Shown: positions 1-6,626, numbered from the stretch's first letter. The stretch: DNA of 12,138 bases from Deltaproteobacteria bacterium (GCA_021789795.1 JAJYJA010000068.1:1-12138); one strand, 5' to 3'. Notes: generated from the sequence alone by a model not told the origin. Numbers and translations are program-made.

Positions 1-184
1 AAGAACTTCCATGGCTCCAAGGCGGGAAACTAACCATGAAATTCAACTAACCTGGCCACGGCAAATGTTAGTGGCTGTGTCGCTTATAGCTTCCGCGAAA
101 ATCGGTGATAAAGTCAGTCCGCGGCTCTTGAACAATGGATTAAGGCGACCAAAATCAGGTCGCGTTAATCCTTATTGGATGTGC
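1..184 (+). promoter_or_regulatory. Probable CRISPR leader (no gene)
   Basis: This stretch upstream of the first CRISPR repeat holds no convincing gene. It is visibly richer in A/T than the coding part of the window. It is placed as the leader because the repeats end in an ATTGAAGC-type 3' end when read on the plus strand and because the altered repeat lies at the opposite (right) end of the array. I see no clear -35/-10 pair. The main internal structure is the inverted repeat at 137-171. A short reading frame starting near position 11 runs into the first repeat and looks fortuitous. Confidence 0.5.
137..171. repeat. 14-bp inverted repeat at leader edge
   Basis: The left arm GGATTAAGGCGACC (137-150) and right arm GGTCGCGTTAATCC (158-171) are reverse complements at 13 of 14 positions, with a 7-nt A-rich spacer (151-157). 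The only mismatch is a G opposite a G. The element ends 13 nt before the first CRISPR repeat. No T-tract follows, so it does not look like a terminator. It could be a binding site for a dimeric protein or a structured element of the leader. The symmetry is read directly from the sequence; the function is inference. Confidence 0.7.
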
Positions 185-446
185 GTCTTCCGGGGCCTTT
201 CGGCCCCGGCCTAATTGAAGCAAGGTGGTAGCTTTGACTAACAGGTCATTCTTGCCGGAGTCTTCCGGGGCCTTTCGGCCCCGGCCTAATTGAAGCTCGT
301 CCACATCGCACATGGTGGAGTGCCCCCAAAAAGGGTCTTCCGGGGCCTTTCGGCCCCGGCCTAATTGAAGCGTCCACCGGGTTTATCGCCAGTCTGGACG
401 AAAGACTAGTCTTCCGGGGCCTTTCGGCCCCGGCCTATATTGAAGC
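185..446 (+). CRISPR. Short CRISPR array: 4 repeats, 3 spacers
   Basis: Four copies of a 36/37-nt repeat start at 185, 260, 335 and 409. Each begins GTCTT, then carries an 8-bp perfect stem CCGGGGCC-TTTC-GGCCCCGG, and ends CCTAATTGAAG(C). The first three copies are identical. The fourth has one extra base near its 3' end (CCTATATTGAAGC), as expected for a leader-distal terminal repeat. With a 37-nt repeat the spacers are 222-259 (38 nt), 297-334 (38 nt) and 372-408 (37 nt), and they are unrelated to each other. The 3' end resembles the ATTGAAA(C/G) handle of type I and III crRNAs, which supports plus-strand transcription. The subtype cannot be set because no cas gene is present in the window. 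Confidence 0.95.
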
Positions 447-514
447 AAGTATCGTAGGGGCAGCGGTAATTGGAGAGCAGGAGAGAATGCGCGAGATGGC
501 GTGGATACGCCGGA

Positions 515-558
515 AACGACAAAACCCCGAGGGTATCAACCCACGGGGTTTTGTCGTT
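515..558. terminator. Bidirectional intrinsic terminator candidate
   Basis: Arms AACGACAAAACCCCG (515-529) and CGGGGTTTTGTCGTT (544-558) are perfect 15-bp complements. Inside them an A/A mismatch is followed by a further 4-bp stem, GGGT (531-534) with ACCC (539-542), around an ATCA loop. On both strands the GC core is followed by a TTTT run, so the hairpin could end plus-strand transcription from the CRISPR array and minus-strand transcription from tRNA-Asn. It lies exactly between these converging units. The T-run is only four long and sits within the stem, so termination is inferred. Confidence 0.75.
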
Positions 559-569
559 AAATGTAGGAA

Positions 570-586
570 CCGCTGAAGTTAAGCGG
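570..586 (-). other. Small hairpin in tRNA-Asn 3' trailer
   Basis: On the minus strand CCGCT (586-582) and AGCGG (574-570) form a 5-bp stem with a 7-nt loop, 9 nt downstream of the CCA end of the tRNA. It may be a stop signal or a processing structure in the precursor tail. The following bases are not a clean T-run. The larger hairpin at 515-558 is the more likely terminator. Confidence 0.3.
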
Positions 587-595
587 AGTAAACTT

Positions 596-671
<76 letters not shown>

Positions 672-691
672 ACGGATTGAAAAACGGGGCA

Positions 692-720
692 ACTATAGCA
701 AGCCGGGCCGCGCTCGTCAA
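692..720 (-). promoter_or_regulatory. Sigma70 promoter of tRNA-Asn
   Basis: On the minus strand a -35 element TTGACG (720-715, five of six consensus bases) is followed, after exactly 17 nt, by a -10 element TATAGT (697-692, five of six). The region just after the -10 is GC-rich (TGCCCCG), the kind of discriminator found in growth-rate-controlled stable RNA promoters. It would start transcription about 14 nt before the mature tRNA. This is the strongest promoter in the window. Confidence 0.85.
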
Positions 721-766
721 TACTTTTATCCCTAAGCTTGGCGTCTGGTTTCCTCATTGTCTGCCG

Positions 767-1543
767 CTACTTGATCAGGCGTCGGCGCAGGAGGCGGGCG
801 GCCAGCAGGGTGGCGGCCAGGGCCAGGATCGTCACGGCGGCGGCCATGAGCGGCCAGCCCGGTCGCGGCTCGCCGTAGCACAGCATCCGCGACACCTCCA
901 CCACCGGGGTCAGGGGGGTGAACTGGAGGATCTCCCTGGTGGGGTAGGGCAGCTGGTCCAGGGCGAAGAAGATGCCGGAGAAGAGAAAGAGGGGGGTGAT
1001 TATTAACGATACGAAATAGTTAAAGAAATCGTAGTTGGTGGCCAGGGCGGTCATCATCAGGCCCAGGGCGGCGAACAGGATGCCGGCCACGAACAGGAAG
1101 GGGGGCAGCAGGGCCACCCAGGGGGAGGGCCAGAGCCCGAAGAGCGGCATTACCCCGATCATCACCAGGCCGGAGATCAGTCCTTTGATCGCCCCCCAGG
1201 TCACCTCGCCCAGGGCCAGTTCCTCCAGGGTGATCGGGGTCATCAGGATGCCCTCGAAGGTGCTTTGGGTGGAGAGCCGGGTGTAGGAGCCGTAGGTGGC
1301 CTCGAAGGCGGCGCTGTACATCACCGCCGAGGCGGCTAGCCCCGGGGCGATGAATTGCAGGTAGGTGTGGCCGGCGACGGTCTCGTGCTGGCTCATTCCG
1401 AAGCCGAAGGCCACCAGGAAGAGCAGGGGCTGGCCCAGGTTGCCCACCAGGCTCGGCACCTTGTACTTCCACCACACCCGGCCGTTGCGCTGTACCACCC
1501 GCCAGACACTGCGCGGGTCGATTGCCAGGCCCTCAGGATTCAT
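767..1543 (-). CDS. ABC-2 type transporter permease (NodJ-like)
   Basis: This 258-residue integral membrane protein is the permease half of an ABC exporter. It has about six hydrophobic segments, near residues 32-50, 62-82, 116-136, 143-166, 172-194 and 230-250, with a basic C-terminal end. The size, layout and internal sequence, such as STQSTFEGILMTPI (91-104), fit the ABC-2/NodJ family, which exports lipid-linked or polysaccharide-type substrates. The substrate here is unknown. The ATG at 1543 lies inside the end of the upstream ATPase gene (11-nt overlap, ATGAATCCTGA), so the two genes are translationally coupled and the products presumably form one transporter. The gene ends about 47 nt before the tRNA-Asn promoter and I see no clear terminator between them. 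Confidence 0.9.
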   Translation of the reverse strand: MNPEGLAIDPRSVWRVVQRNGRVWWKYKVPSLVGNLGQPLLFLVAFGFGMSQHETVAGHTYLQFIAPGLAASAVMYSAAFEATYGSYTRLSTQSTFEGILMTPITLEELALGEVTWGAIKGLISGLVMIGVMPLFGLWPSPWVALLPPFLFVAGILFAALGLMMTALATNYDFFNYFVSLIITPLFLFSGIFFALDQLPYPTREILQFTPLTPVVEVSRMLCYGEPRPGWPLMAAAVTILALAATLLAARLLRRRLIK

Positions 1544-2471
1544 GCAGGGTCCTCCCGGTGAGCTTGATGAACAGGTCTTCCAGGTTGGCGGGGCGTCTGA
1601 GCCACTGGCTGCACGGGCGAATCGCCCGCTCCAGTTCGGCGCAGTCCTTGCTGGTGTAGATGAACAGCCCTTCCGGGGCGCGCTCGGAACGGGCGTGGCA
1701 CTCCGCCGCCACCGCCTCCAGTATCAGGGCCTCCTCGTCGGCGCACACCACCTCGAAGACATCGATGCCCACCAGGTCGTTGATCATCCGCTGCGGCTCG
1801 CCCTGGGCCACCACCCGGCCTTGATCCATGATCAGGATCCGGTCGCTTAAGCGGGCCACCTCGTCCATGTAGTGGCTGGTCAGCATCATGGTTACCCCCT
1901 GCTCCTTCAGGTTTTTCAGGCGTTGCCAGATCAGGTGCCGGGCCTGGGGGTCGAGGCCCACGGTGGGCTCGTCCATGATCAGGAGTTGGGGCCGGTGCAT
2001 GAGCGCCCGGGCCAGGAGCAGCCGTCGCCGCTGGCCGCCTGAGAGCTGCCGGATCACCTCGTGCTGGCGGTTGTCCAGGGCGAAGAACTTGAGCAGCTCG
2101 TTGGCCCTGGCCGTTGCCTCCGGCTGGGGCAGGTGGTAGTAGGAGGCGTAGGTCAGGAGGTTCTCCCGCACCGTGAGGTCGGTGTCGAGGTTGTCGTGCT
2201 GGGGCACCACCCCCACCCGCCTTTTGATCCACTTCAGCCGCTCGGGCACCGGCTCGCCGAAGACCAGCAGCTCGCCAGCGCTTTTCTCCACCAGGCCCAG
2301 GATCATCTGGATGGTGGTGGTCTTGCCCGCCCCGTTCGGCCCCAGAAATCCGAAGCACTCCCCGTGATAGACGTCGAAGTCGATGCCCGCCACCGCCTGG
2401 CGGGGACCGAAGGACTTGGCCAGGCGGTGGGCCTGAACCACGGGGGTCAAGGGTTGGGTGGCTGGATTCAC
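1533..2471 (-). CDS. ABC transporter ATP-binding protein (NodI-like)
   Basis: This 312-residue cytoplasmic nucleotide-binding subunit powers the adjacent permease. The motifs are intact: Walker A GPNGAGKT (44-51), Q-loop Gln91, signature LSGGQ (143-147), Walker B LLIMDE (163-168), D-loop GLDP (172-175) and H-loop His200. The roughly 75 residues after the ABC core are the C-terminal extension found in NodI, CcmA-like and drug-export ATPases. The start is a GTG at 2471, chosen because the ABC fold begins almost at once (residue 11). No good Shine-Dalgarno sequence precedes it, so the exact start is less sure. It is the first gene of a two-gene unit with the permease and diverges from hisD. 'NodI-like' refers to family resemblance, not to nodulation. 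Confidence 0.9.
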   Translation of the reverse strand: MNPATQPLTPVVQAHRLAKSFGPRQAVAGIDFDVYHGECFGFLGPNGAGKTTTIQMILGLVEKSAGELLVFGEPVPERLKWIKRRVGVVPQHDNLDTDLTVRENLLTYASYYHLPQPEATARANELLKFFALDNRQHEVIRQLSGGQRRRLLLARALMHRPQLLIMDEPTVGLDPQARHLIWQRLKNLKEQGVTMMLTSHYMDEVARLSDRILIMDQGRVVAQGEPQRMINDLVGIDVFEVVCADEEALILEAVAAECHARSERAPEGLFIYTSKDCAELERAIRPCSQWLRRPANLEDLFIKLTGRTLHES

Positions 2472-2589
2472 GGGCGGTCTTGCGCGGTTGGGGAAAACTG
2501 GTAACAGCGGTTGAAGTTAGCGGAATGTACCCTGGATTAACCGGCGGCGCCAGCCGAAAAGTTTTCCCTGGGAGGCCCCGTGAATCTCG

Positions 2590-2618
2590 TGGTCTTTGCC
2601 GTTATTTTCCGGTACAAT
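2590..2618 (+). promoter_or_regulatory. Candidate promoter of the hisD unit
   Basis: A -10-like TACAAT (2613-2618, five of six consensus bases) is preceded at 17 nt by TGGTCT (2590-2595, only three of six). It would start transcription just before the hairpin at 2630-2663 and give hisD a leader of about 150 nt. The weak -35 keeps confidence low. Confidence 0.3.
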
Positions 2619-2629
2619 TTACCCTGATG

Positions 2630-2663
2630 GGCGAGCGGACGGAAATGTCCCCGCCCGCTCGCC
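2630..2663 (+). repeat. 9-bp GC-rich inverted repeat upstream of hisD
   Basis: GGCGAGCGG (2630-2638) and CCGCTCGCC (2655-2663) are perfect complements around a 16-nt loop. An alternative inner pairing GGAC (2637-2640) with GTCC (2647-2650) overlaps the left arm. No T-run follows, so a terminator is unlikely. It may be a leader-RNA structure or a dyad operator. Confidence 0.45.
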
Positions 2664-2774
2664 GGCTGGTTTCGCGCATCTTGGGTCGCGGCTGAATAGT
2701 TACGGTCCCCGGCCGGTGCCAATTCTGCGGCACTAAGCTGGATAATTACAATCGACACGCAAAGGAAGAAGACC

Positions 2775-4091
2775 ATGCCCATTGTCCCGATTCGTGCCGC
2801 CAGCGAGGCCGGACTGGCCCTGGTGGCCAGGCTCCGCGACCGGTTTCAGTCGGCGGGCGGCGACTGCTGCCAGCAGGTGGCGGAGATTATCAGTCAGATC
2901 AAGAGCCGCGGCGATCAGGCCTTGCTGGGCTACATCAACCAGTTCGACGCGCCTGATCTCCGCCTCGACCGGCTCAAGGTCAGCGAGGCGGAGTTTAAGG
3001 CGGCGGCGGCCGAGGTCAGCCCGGAGTTCCTGGCCACCCTGGACAAGGCCAGCCGCCGCATTCGCCTCTTTCACGAGCGGGAGCGCGAGGAGTCCTGGAT
3101 GCTGACCAGGGCCGACGGGGCCATCACCGGGAGGCTCGCCCTGCCGGTCGATTCCGCCGGGCTTTACGTGCCGGGCGGCCAGGGCGGCCAGACCCCCCTG
3201 GTCTCCTCGGTGTTGATGAACGCCATCCCCGCCGCCATCGCCGGGGTGGGCAGGATGGTGATGTGCACCCCGCCCGACGGCGAGGGGCGGGTCAATCCGG
3301 CGCTCCTGGTGGCGGCCCGGCAGGTGGGGGTTCACGAGGTGTACAAGGCGGGCAGCGCCTGGGCCATCGCCGCCCTGGCCTACGGCACCGAGAGCATTCG
3401 CCCGGTGGACGTGGTGGTCGGGCCGGGCAACCGCTTCGTCACCGAGGCCAAGCGCCAGGTGGCGGGCCGGGTGCGCATCGACATGGTCGCCGGGCCGAGT
3501 GAGGTGCTGATTGTCGCCGACGGCCAGGCCGATTCCACCTTCATCGCCGCCGACATGCTGGCTCAGGCCGAGCACGACCCCCTGGCACTGGCCATGCTGG
3601 TCACTACCTCCGAGGCGGTGGCCCAGGCGGTGGTGGCGGAGCTGGGCCGGCTGCTGCCCCGGTTGTCGCGGGCCGAGATCGCCCGCCGCTCGCTCAGCGA
3701 CCGGGGGGTGATACTGATCGCCGAGCACCTGGATCAGGCCCTGGCCCTGGCCAACGACCTGGCCGCCGAGCACCTGGAACTGATGCTCGCCGAGCCCTAC
3801 CAGGCCATGACCCGCATCCGGCACGCCGGGGCCATCTTCCTGGGCGGCTATTCGCCCGAGAGCACCGGCGATTACCTGGCCGGGCCCAATCACGTCCTGC
3901 CCACCATGGGCACCGCCCGCTTCTCCTCGGCCCTGGGGGTGGAGACCTTCATCAAGAAGAGCAGCCTGATCGCCTACTCTCGGGAGGCCCTGCTGGCCGA
4001 CGCCGACGACATCCAGGCCCTGGCCAACCTGGAGGGGTTGTCGGCCCATGCCCTGTCGGTGGCGGTGCGGGTGCGCAAGCAGGATGTTTGA
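2775..4091 (+). CDS. hisD: Histidinol dehydrogenase
   Basis: HisD oxidises L-histidinol to L-histidine in two NAD+-dependent steps, the last of histidine synthesis, as a zinc-dependent cytoplasmic dimer. The 438 residues match the family's usual length (about 430-440). The residues expected from the E. coli enzyme are present. Zinc ligands are Gln264 and His267 (in AQAEHDP), Asp366 (in TGDYLAGPNH) and His425 (in LSAHALSVAVR). The catalytic pair is Glu332-His333 (in AAEHLEL), and Glu420 is also conserved. The ATG at 2775 has an AAGGA site about 8 nt upstream. The stop overlaps the rsmG start (ATGTTTGA), indicating one transcript with rsmG and probably the two small genes after it. No other his gene is nearby, so the pathway is dispersed or split in this genome. 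Confidence 0.97.
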   Translation: MPIVPIRAASEAGLALVARLRDRFQSAGGDCCQQVAEIISQIKSRGDQALLGYINQFDAPDLRLDRLKVSEAEFKAAAAEVSPEFLATLDKASRRIRLFHEREREESWMLTRADGAITGRLALPVDSAGLYVPGGQGGQTPLVSSVLMNAIPAAIAGVGRMVMCTPPDGEGRVNPALLVAARQVGVHEVYKAGSAWAIAALAYGTESIRPVDVVVGPGNRFVTEAKRQVAGRVRIDMVAGPSEVLIVADGQADSTFIAADMLAQAEHDPLALAMLVTTSEAVAQAVVAELGRLLPRLSRAEIARRSLSDRGVILIAEHLDQALALANDLAAEHLELMLAEPYQAMTRIRHAGAIFLGGYSPESTGDYLAGPNHVLPTMGTARFSSALGVETFIKKSSLIAYSREALLADADDIQALANLEGLSAHALSVAVRVRKQDV

Positions 4092-4764
4092 CGAGGAGGA
4101 ATTTAGCGGCCATCTGGAACGCGGCCTGGCCGGGATGGGTTTGCCACCCTTACCCGCCCCTGGCCGGGGGCGGCTGTGGCGCTACTTTGTCGAACTCGAC
4201 CGCTGGGGCCGCAAGATGGACCTGGTGGCCCCGGCCCCGGACCTGGTGCGGCTGGAGTCGCATTTCCTCGACTCCTTGAGCCTCCTGGCGGCGCTCGGGG
4301 ACGGCCCCTTGCTGGACGTGGGCAGCGGGGCGGGTTTCCCCGGCCTGGTGGTGAAGACCGCCCGGCCAGGGCTTGCCGTCACCCTGGTCGAGCCCCGCCG
4401 CAAGCGGGTGGATTTTTTAAAGCACCTGATCCGCCTCCTGGGTCTGGCCGGGGTCGAGGTGGTGGAGGGCCGGGTCGAGGCGGAGGGAGGCCGGTTCGCC
4501 GCCGTCCACGGCCAGTTCCCGGCCATCACCAGCCGGGCGTTGACGGAGGTCGATCCCTTTCTCGCCCTGGTGGAGAGGCTCTCGCCCCCCCAGGGCCAGG
4601 TGCTGTGCATGAAGGGCCCCAAGGCGGAGGCGGAGCTGGCCAGCTGGCGCCGGTCGTCGCCGGCCAGCCCCTTTGTCCTTGAGCGGCGGCTGGATTTTCG
4701 GCTGCCCTTCTCCGGCGCGGACCGCCGCCTGCTGGTCTTCCGCCGTCAGGAGGCCCAGGCGTGA
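4084..4764 (+). CDS. rsmG: 16S rRNA (guanine527-N7)-methyltransferase RsmG
   Basis: RsmG (GidB) methylates N7 of G527 in 16S rRNA using S-adenosylmethionine; its loss is known to give low-level streptomycin resistance. The 226 residues carry a Rossmann-type SAM site, DVGSGAGFPGL (78-88). They also carry the conserved ESHFLDSL (58-65), LVEPRRKRVDFL (101-112), ITSRAL (148-153) and MKGPK (176-180). I chose the ATG at 4084, which overlaps the hisD stop by 8 nt. An in-frame ATG 36 nt upstream would add a Cys/Arg-rich, non-family N-terminus read inside hisD. RsmG usually sits near the chromosome origin with mnmG; here it follows hisD, which is a less common setting. The stop overlaps the GTG of the next gene. 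Confidence 0.95.
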   Translation: MFDEEEFSGHLERGLAGMGLPPLPAPGRGRLWRYFVELDRWGRKMDLVAPAPDLVRLESHFLDSLSLLAALGDGPLLDVGSGAGFPGLVVKTARPGLAVTLVEPRRKRVDFLKHLIRLLGLAGVEVVEGRVEAEGGRFAAVHGQFPAITSRALTEVDPFLALVERLSPPQGQVLCMKGPKAEAELASWRRSSPASPFVLERRLDFRLPFSGADRRLLVFRRQEAQA

Positions 4765-5231
4765 GCGCCATGACCCCCATGCGCCCGGAGGAGATCGCGG
4801 CCATCGCCAGCCAGGTGCGGGCCACCTCCGAGTTCAACGCCACCTCGGCCCGCGACCTGGCCCTGCACTTTCAAACCCTCTTGAGCGCCCGGGAGAGCCG
4901 GTTGTTCATGGAGGCGCCGGGGCTGTACTTCCGGGATGTCCCCCTGCTGGTGATCTCGAAATCGGGCATCAACCGCGGCCACACCTCCATCTACCAGTCG
5001 GTGCTGCCCCTGTTGCCGGAAGACCGGCGCGACTGCTACGCCTTCGTCCTCTATCCGGGCAGCTTCATCCGCACCTGCGTGGACCGGGTGCTGCGCCACA
5101 CCGCCAAGGTCATCGCCAAGGACATGCGCCTGTCGATGGAAAACGTCTTCAACCGCAAGTACCACCAGGATTCGTTGGTCGATTCCGAGGTGGAGCGCGA
5201 AATAATCGAGTTTATCAGCCGGGGAATATGA
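4761..5231 (+). CDS. Conserved-looking protein of unknown function, 156 aa
   Basis: I do not recognise this family. The start is a GTG at 4761 that overlaps the rsmG stop (GTGA) and has a strong AGGAGG site 7 nt upstream. ATGs at 4770 and 4779 are poorer fits to that site. The product is soluble-looking, with no signal peptide or membrane segment. It has a helical N-terminal third, a central hydrophobic stretch GLYFRDVPLLVISKSG (54-69) suggesting a buried beta core, and a basic segment VLRHTAKVIAKDMRLSMENV (110-129). It ends in an acidic helix (SEVEREIIEFI). Codon use matches its neighbours, so it looks native. Coupling to rsmG suggests co-expression, but a shared function is only a guess. 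Confidence 0.85.
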   Translation: MSAMTPMRPEEIAAIASQVRATSEFNATSARDLALHFQTLLSARESRLFMEAPGLYFRDVPLLVISKSGINRGHTSIYQSVLPLLPEDRRDCYAFVLYPGSFIRTCVDRVLRHTAKVIAKDMRLSMENVFNRKYHQDSLVDSEVEREIIEFISRGI

Positions 5232-5250
5232 GCTAAAGGGGAGGGTTGCG

Positions 5251-5550
5251 ATGCGTTGGTACGACCACTACGAGACCCTGGGCCGTCACCTCGACAGCCT
5301 GAAGGCCATGGATCAGGGCCGCCGCTCCCATCTGGTGCGGGGGATCCAGGGGATTTTGGCCCACAGCGCCCCTGGACTCCTGGATGCGGCGGTGATGGAT
5401 TTCCCCCTGGATGTGGCCCGGCAGCGCTGGTACGACGCCGACCCCGACCTGTGGCTGACCATCAACGGCTTGCAACGGGCCGACCCCGACCTCTTGGAAA
5501 CCGTGGCCCTCTATCTGGAGGAGCAGGCGGCGGAGATGGAGGAGGCGTAA
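5251..5550 (+). CDS. Small protein of unknown function, 99 aa
   Basis: I do not recognise this family. The ATG at 5251 follows a good GGGGAGG ribosome site at about 6-7 nt and lies 19 nt after the preceding stop, so it is probably the last gene of the hisD unit. The protein is soluble, rich in Asp, Leu and Trp, and ends in an acidic helix (LYLEEQAAEMEEA, 87-99). Visible features are an N-terminal MRWYDHYETLGRHLDSL and two similar short stretches, QRWYDADPDLWL (58-69) and QRADPDLLETV (75-85), which share ADPDL. It could be a small helical adaptor. A chance frame is less likely given the ribosome site and operon position. Confidence 0.75.
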   Translation: MRWYDHYETLGRHLDSLKAMDQGRRSHLVRGIQGILAHSAPGLLDAAVMDFPLDVARQRWYDADPDLWLTINGLQRADPDLLETVALYLEEQAAEMEEA

Positions 5551-5560
5551 AATCGCGCCG

Positions 5561-5623
5561 GATTCCCTGCCCGTGGGCGCCTTTGGCCGGGACTGGCTTC
5601 TTTCGGCCTGGGGCTTGGGAATC
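5561..5623. terminator. Possible terminator between convergent units
   Basis: GATTCCC (5561-5567) pairs with GGGAATC (5617-5623), and inside it GCCC (5569-5572) pairs with GGGC (5611-5614). The long interior can form a further GGCC/GGCC stem. The element fills the 71-nt gap where the hisD unit and the gspB unit converge, and its right arm reaches into the gspB stop. There is no T-run, so intrinsic termination is uncertain. Confidence 0.3.
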
Positions 5624-6611
5624 AGTCCATGTTCAGCCGGAAGCGGTGCCCCTGGTCGTTCATGACCACCCCGTTGGGGGTGATGGTCTCCAGCTTGAGG
5701 TGGTCGTCAAAGTCCTGCCCCTCCCGCAGTACCTTGCCGCTGATGCTGACTAGACGCGACTCGGGATGGATGGAGTACGAGAGGAATGACAGGTGCAGCT
5801 CGGGCAACGACTGCCGGAAGTCGGCGGGCAACTGTTTGAGGAGCGGGATCTTGGCCAGTTCCGGGTCTTCACGGTCTTGGTCCCTGACCTTGGATTTGGC
5901 GTGGGGGCGCGGCTGGGAAAAGGCCACCGGCGGCGGTTCCTCTTCGCTCCGCTCTTCTGCCGCCGCCTCCGGCGCGGTCGAGGTGGCAAGCGGTTCCTCT
6001 GCCGGCGGTTGGGCCGCCGCCGGGGCCGTAACCGGAGGCCCGCCGGTTACCATCGGCACCACCTTGGCGGCCTCGGCGGGGTTGGCGGGTGGCGGGGGCC
6101 CGGCCTTGGTCTCCGGGGCCGGCGGTGGCAGGTGGCCGTTGGCCCCGGTCTGGACGGGCGGAGACGGCGGGGCCGGGGCCTTGGCGCCCATGCGAGCCTG
6201 GGGCAAGGCGGGCGGGGCCGGGGCGCTAGCGAGGGTCGGGGGCTTGGCGGCTGCGGCTGGCGTCTTGCCTGGGGCCGGGGGTTTGGGGCCGGGGATGCTG
6301 CCGGGCGTGGCCGTTGGGCCGGGGGGGGCGGCAGGTCCGCCCGCCGTCATCCTGGGGGCCGCGGGCGGCGGATGTTTGGCCGGCTGGGCGGCCACCGGCG
6401 GCGGTTGAGACGGGGCCGGGGCCCGCTTGGAAGACCACAGCCACCAGCCGATCAGTCCGGCGTTTATCAGCAGTACCGCCGCCAGGCCATAGACCCAGAG
6501 GGGCCGCCGGGGATCGACGATCGGCACCTCGTGGAGGGTATCCAAGTCCGGCACCGTGCCAGCCTTGCGTTTTTCATCCGCCTTTTTGAGCGCCTCAAGA
6601 ATGTAGGACAT
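5622..6611 (-). CDS. gspB: General secretion pathway protein GspB
   Basis: GspB (ExeB/PulB type) is an inner-membrane protein that, with GspA, helps the type II secretion secretin assemble through the peptidoglycan. The 329 residues show the family layout. The conserved cytoplasmic start is MSYILEALKKADEKRK (1-16), followed by one membrane segment (about 38-58). A very long Pro/Ala-rich periplasmic linker runs from about 61 to 235. The C-terminal T2SSB-type domain (about 257-329) contains LLKQLPADFR, the SYSIHPESRLVSISG stretch and a terminal GHRFRLNMD. The ATG at 6611 has a GAGGTGA site just upstream and lies 15 nt after the gspA stop. The linker is long enough to reach across much of the periplasm. 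No core T2SS gene (gspC-M) is in the window. Confidence 0.9.
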   Translation of the reverse strand: MSYILEALKKADEKRKAGTVPDLDTLHEVPIVDPRRPLWVYGLAAVLLINAGLIGWWLWSSKRAPAPSQPPPVAAQPAKHPPPAAPRMTAGGPAAPPGPTATPGSIPGPKPPAPGKTPAAAAKPPTLASAPAPPALPQARMGAKAPAPPSPPVQTGANGHLPPPAPETKAGPPPPANPAEAAKVVPMVTGGPPVTAPAAAQPPAEEPLATSTAPEAAAEERSEEEPPPVAFSQPRPHAKSKVRDQDREDPELAKIPLLKQLPADFRQSLPELHLSFLSYSIHPESRLVSISGKVLREGQDFDDHLKLETITPNGVVMNDQGHRFRLNMD

Positions 6612-6626
6612 GTCTCACCTCTAAGT

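Larger units (their letters stand above)
2472..2774. other. Divergent intergenic region (ABC exporter / hisD)
   Basis: About 300 bp lie between the divergent ABC ATPase and hisD genes, with no convincing gene. They hold a candidate plus-strand promoter (2590-2618), a 9-bp stem (2630-2663) and a second hairpin GTGCC-N8-GGCAC (2716-2733). On the minus strand TTGGCA and TATTCA, 18 nt apart, could serve the ABC genes but are weak and distant. No run of histidine codons or T-box-like element is visible ahead of hisD. The hisD ribosome site AAGGA is at the right end. Confidence 0.6.

Noticed and set aside
11..214. 67-codon open frame at the left edge
   Set aside because: It runs into the first CRISPR repeat, has no ribosome site and no protein-like pattern; the region is better read as the leader.
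2505..2523. Resemblance of GTTGAAGTTAGCGGA here to a similar string near 571-587
   Set aside because: The match is short and imperfect and lies in different contexts (tRNA trailer versus ABC gene leader); chance is the simplest reading.
2472..2774. His attenuator or T-box riboswitch ahead of hisD
   Set aside because: There is no run of His codons, no T-box-like conserved loop and no terminator with a T-run before the start.
2733..4049. 438-codon open frame on the minus strand, antisense to hisD
   Set aside because: It lies wholly over hisD, which has all catalytic residues. The antisense product is low-complexity Gly/His/Gln/Val typical of the reverse of a GC-rich gene and has no recognisable domain.
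4048..4083. Upstream ATG extending rsmG by 12 codons
   Set aside because: It lies inside hisD and would add a Cys/Arg-rich stretch with no match to the family; the ATG at 4084 overlaps the hisD stop in the usual coupled way.
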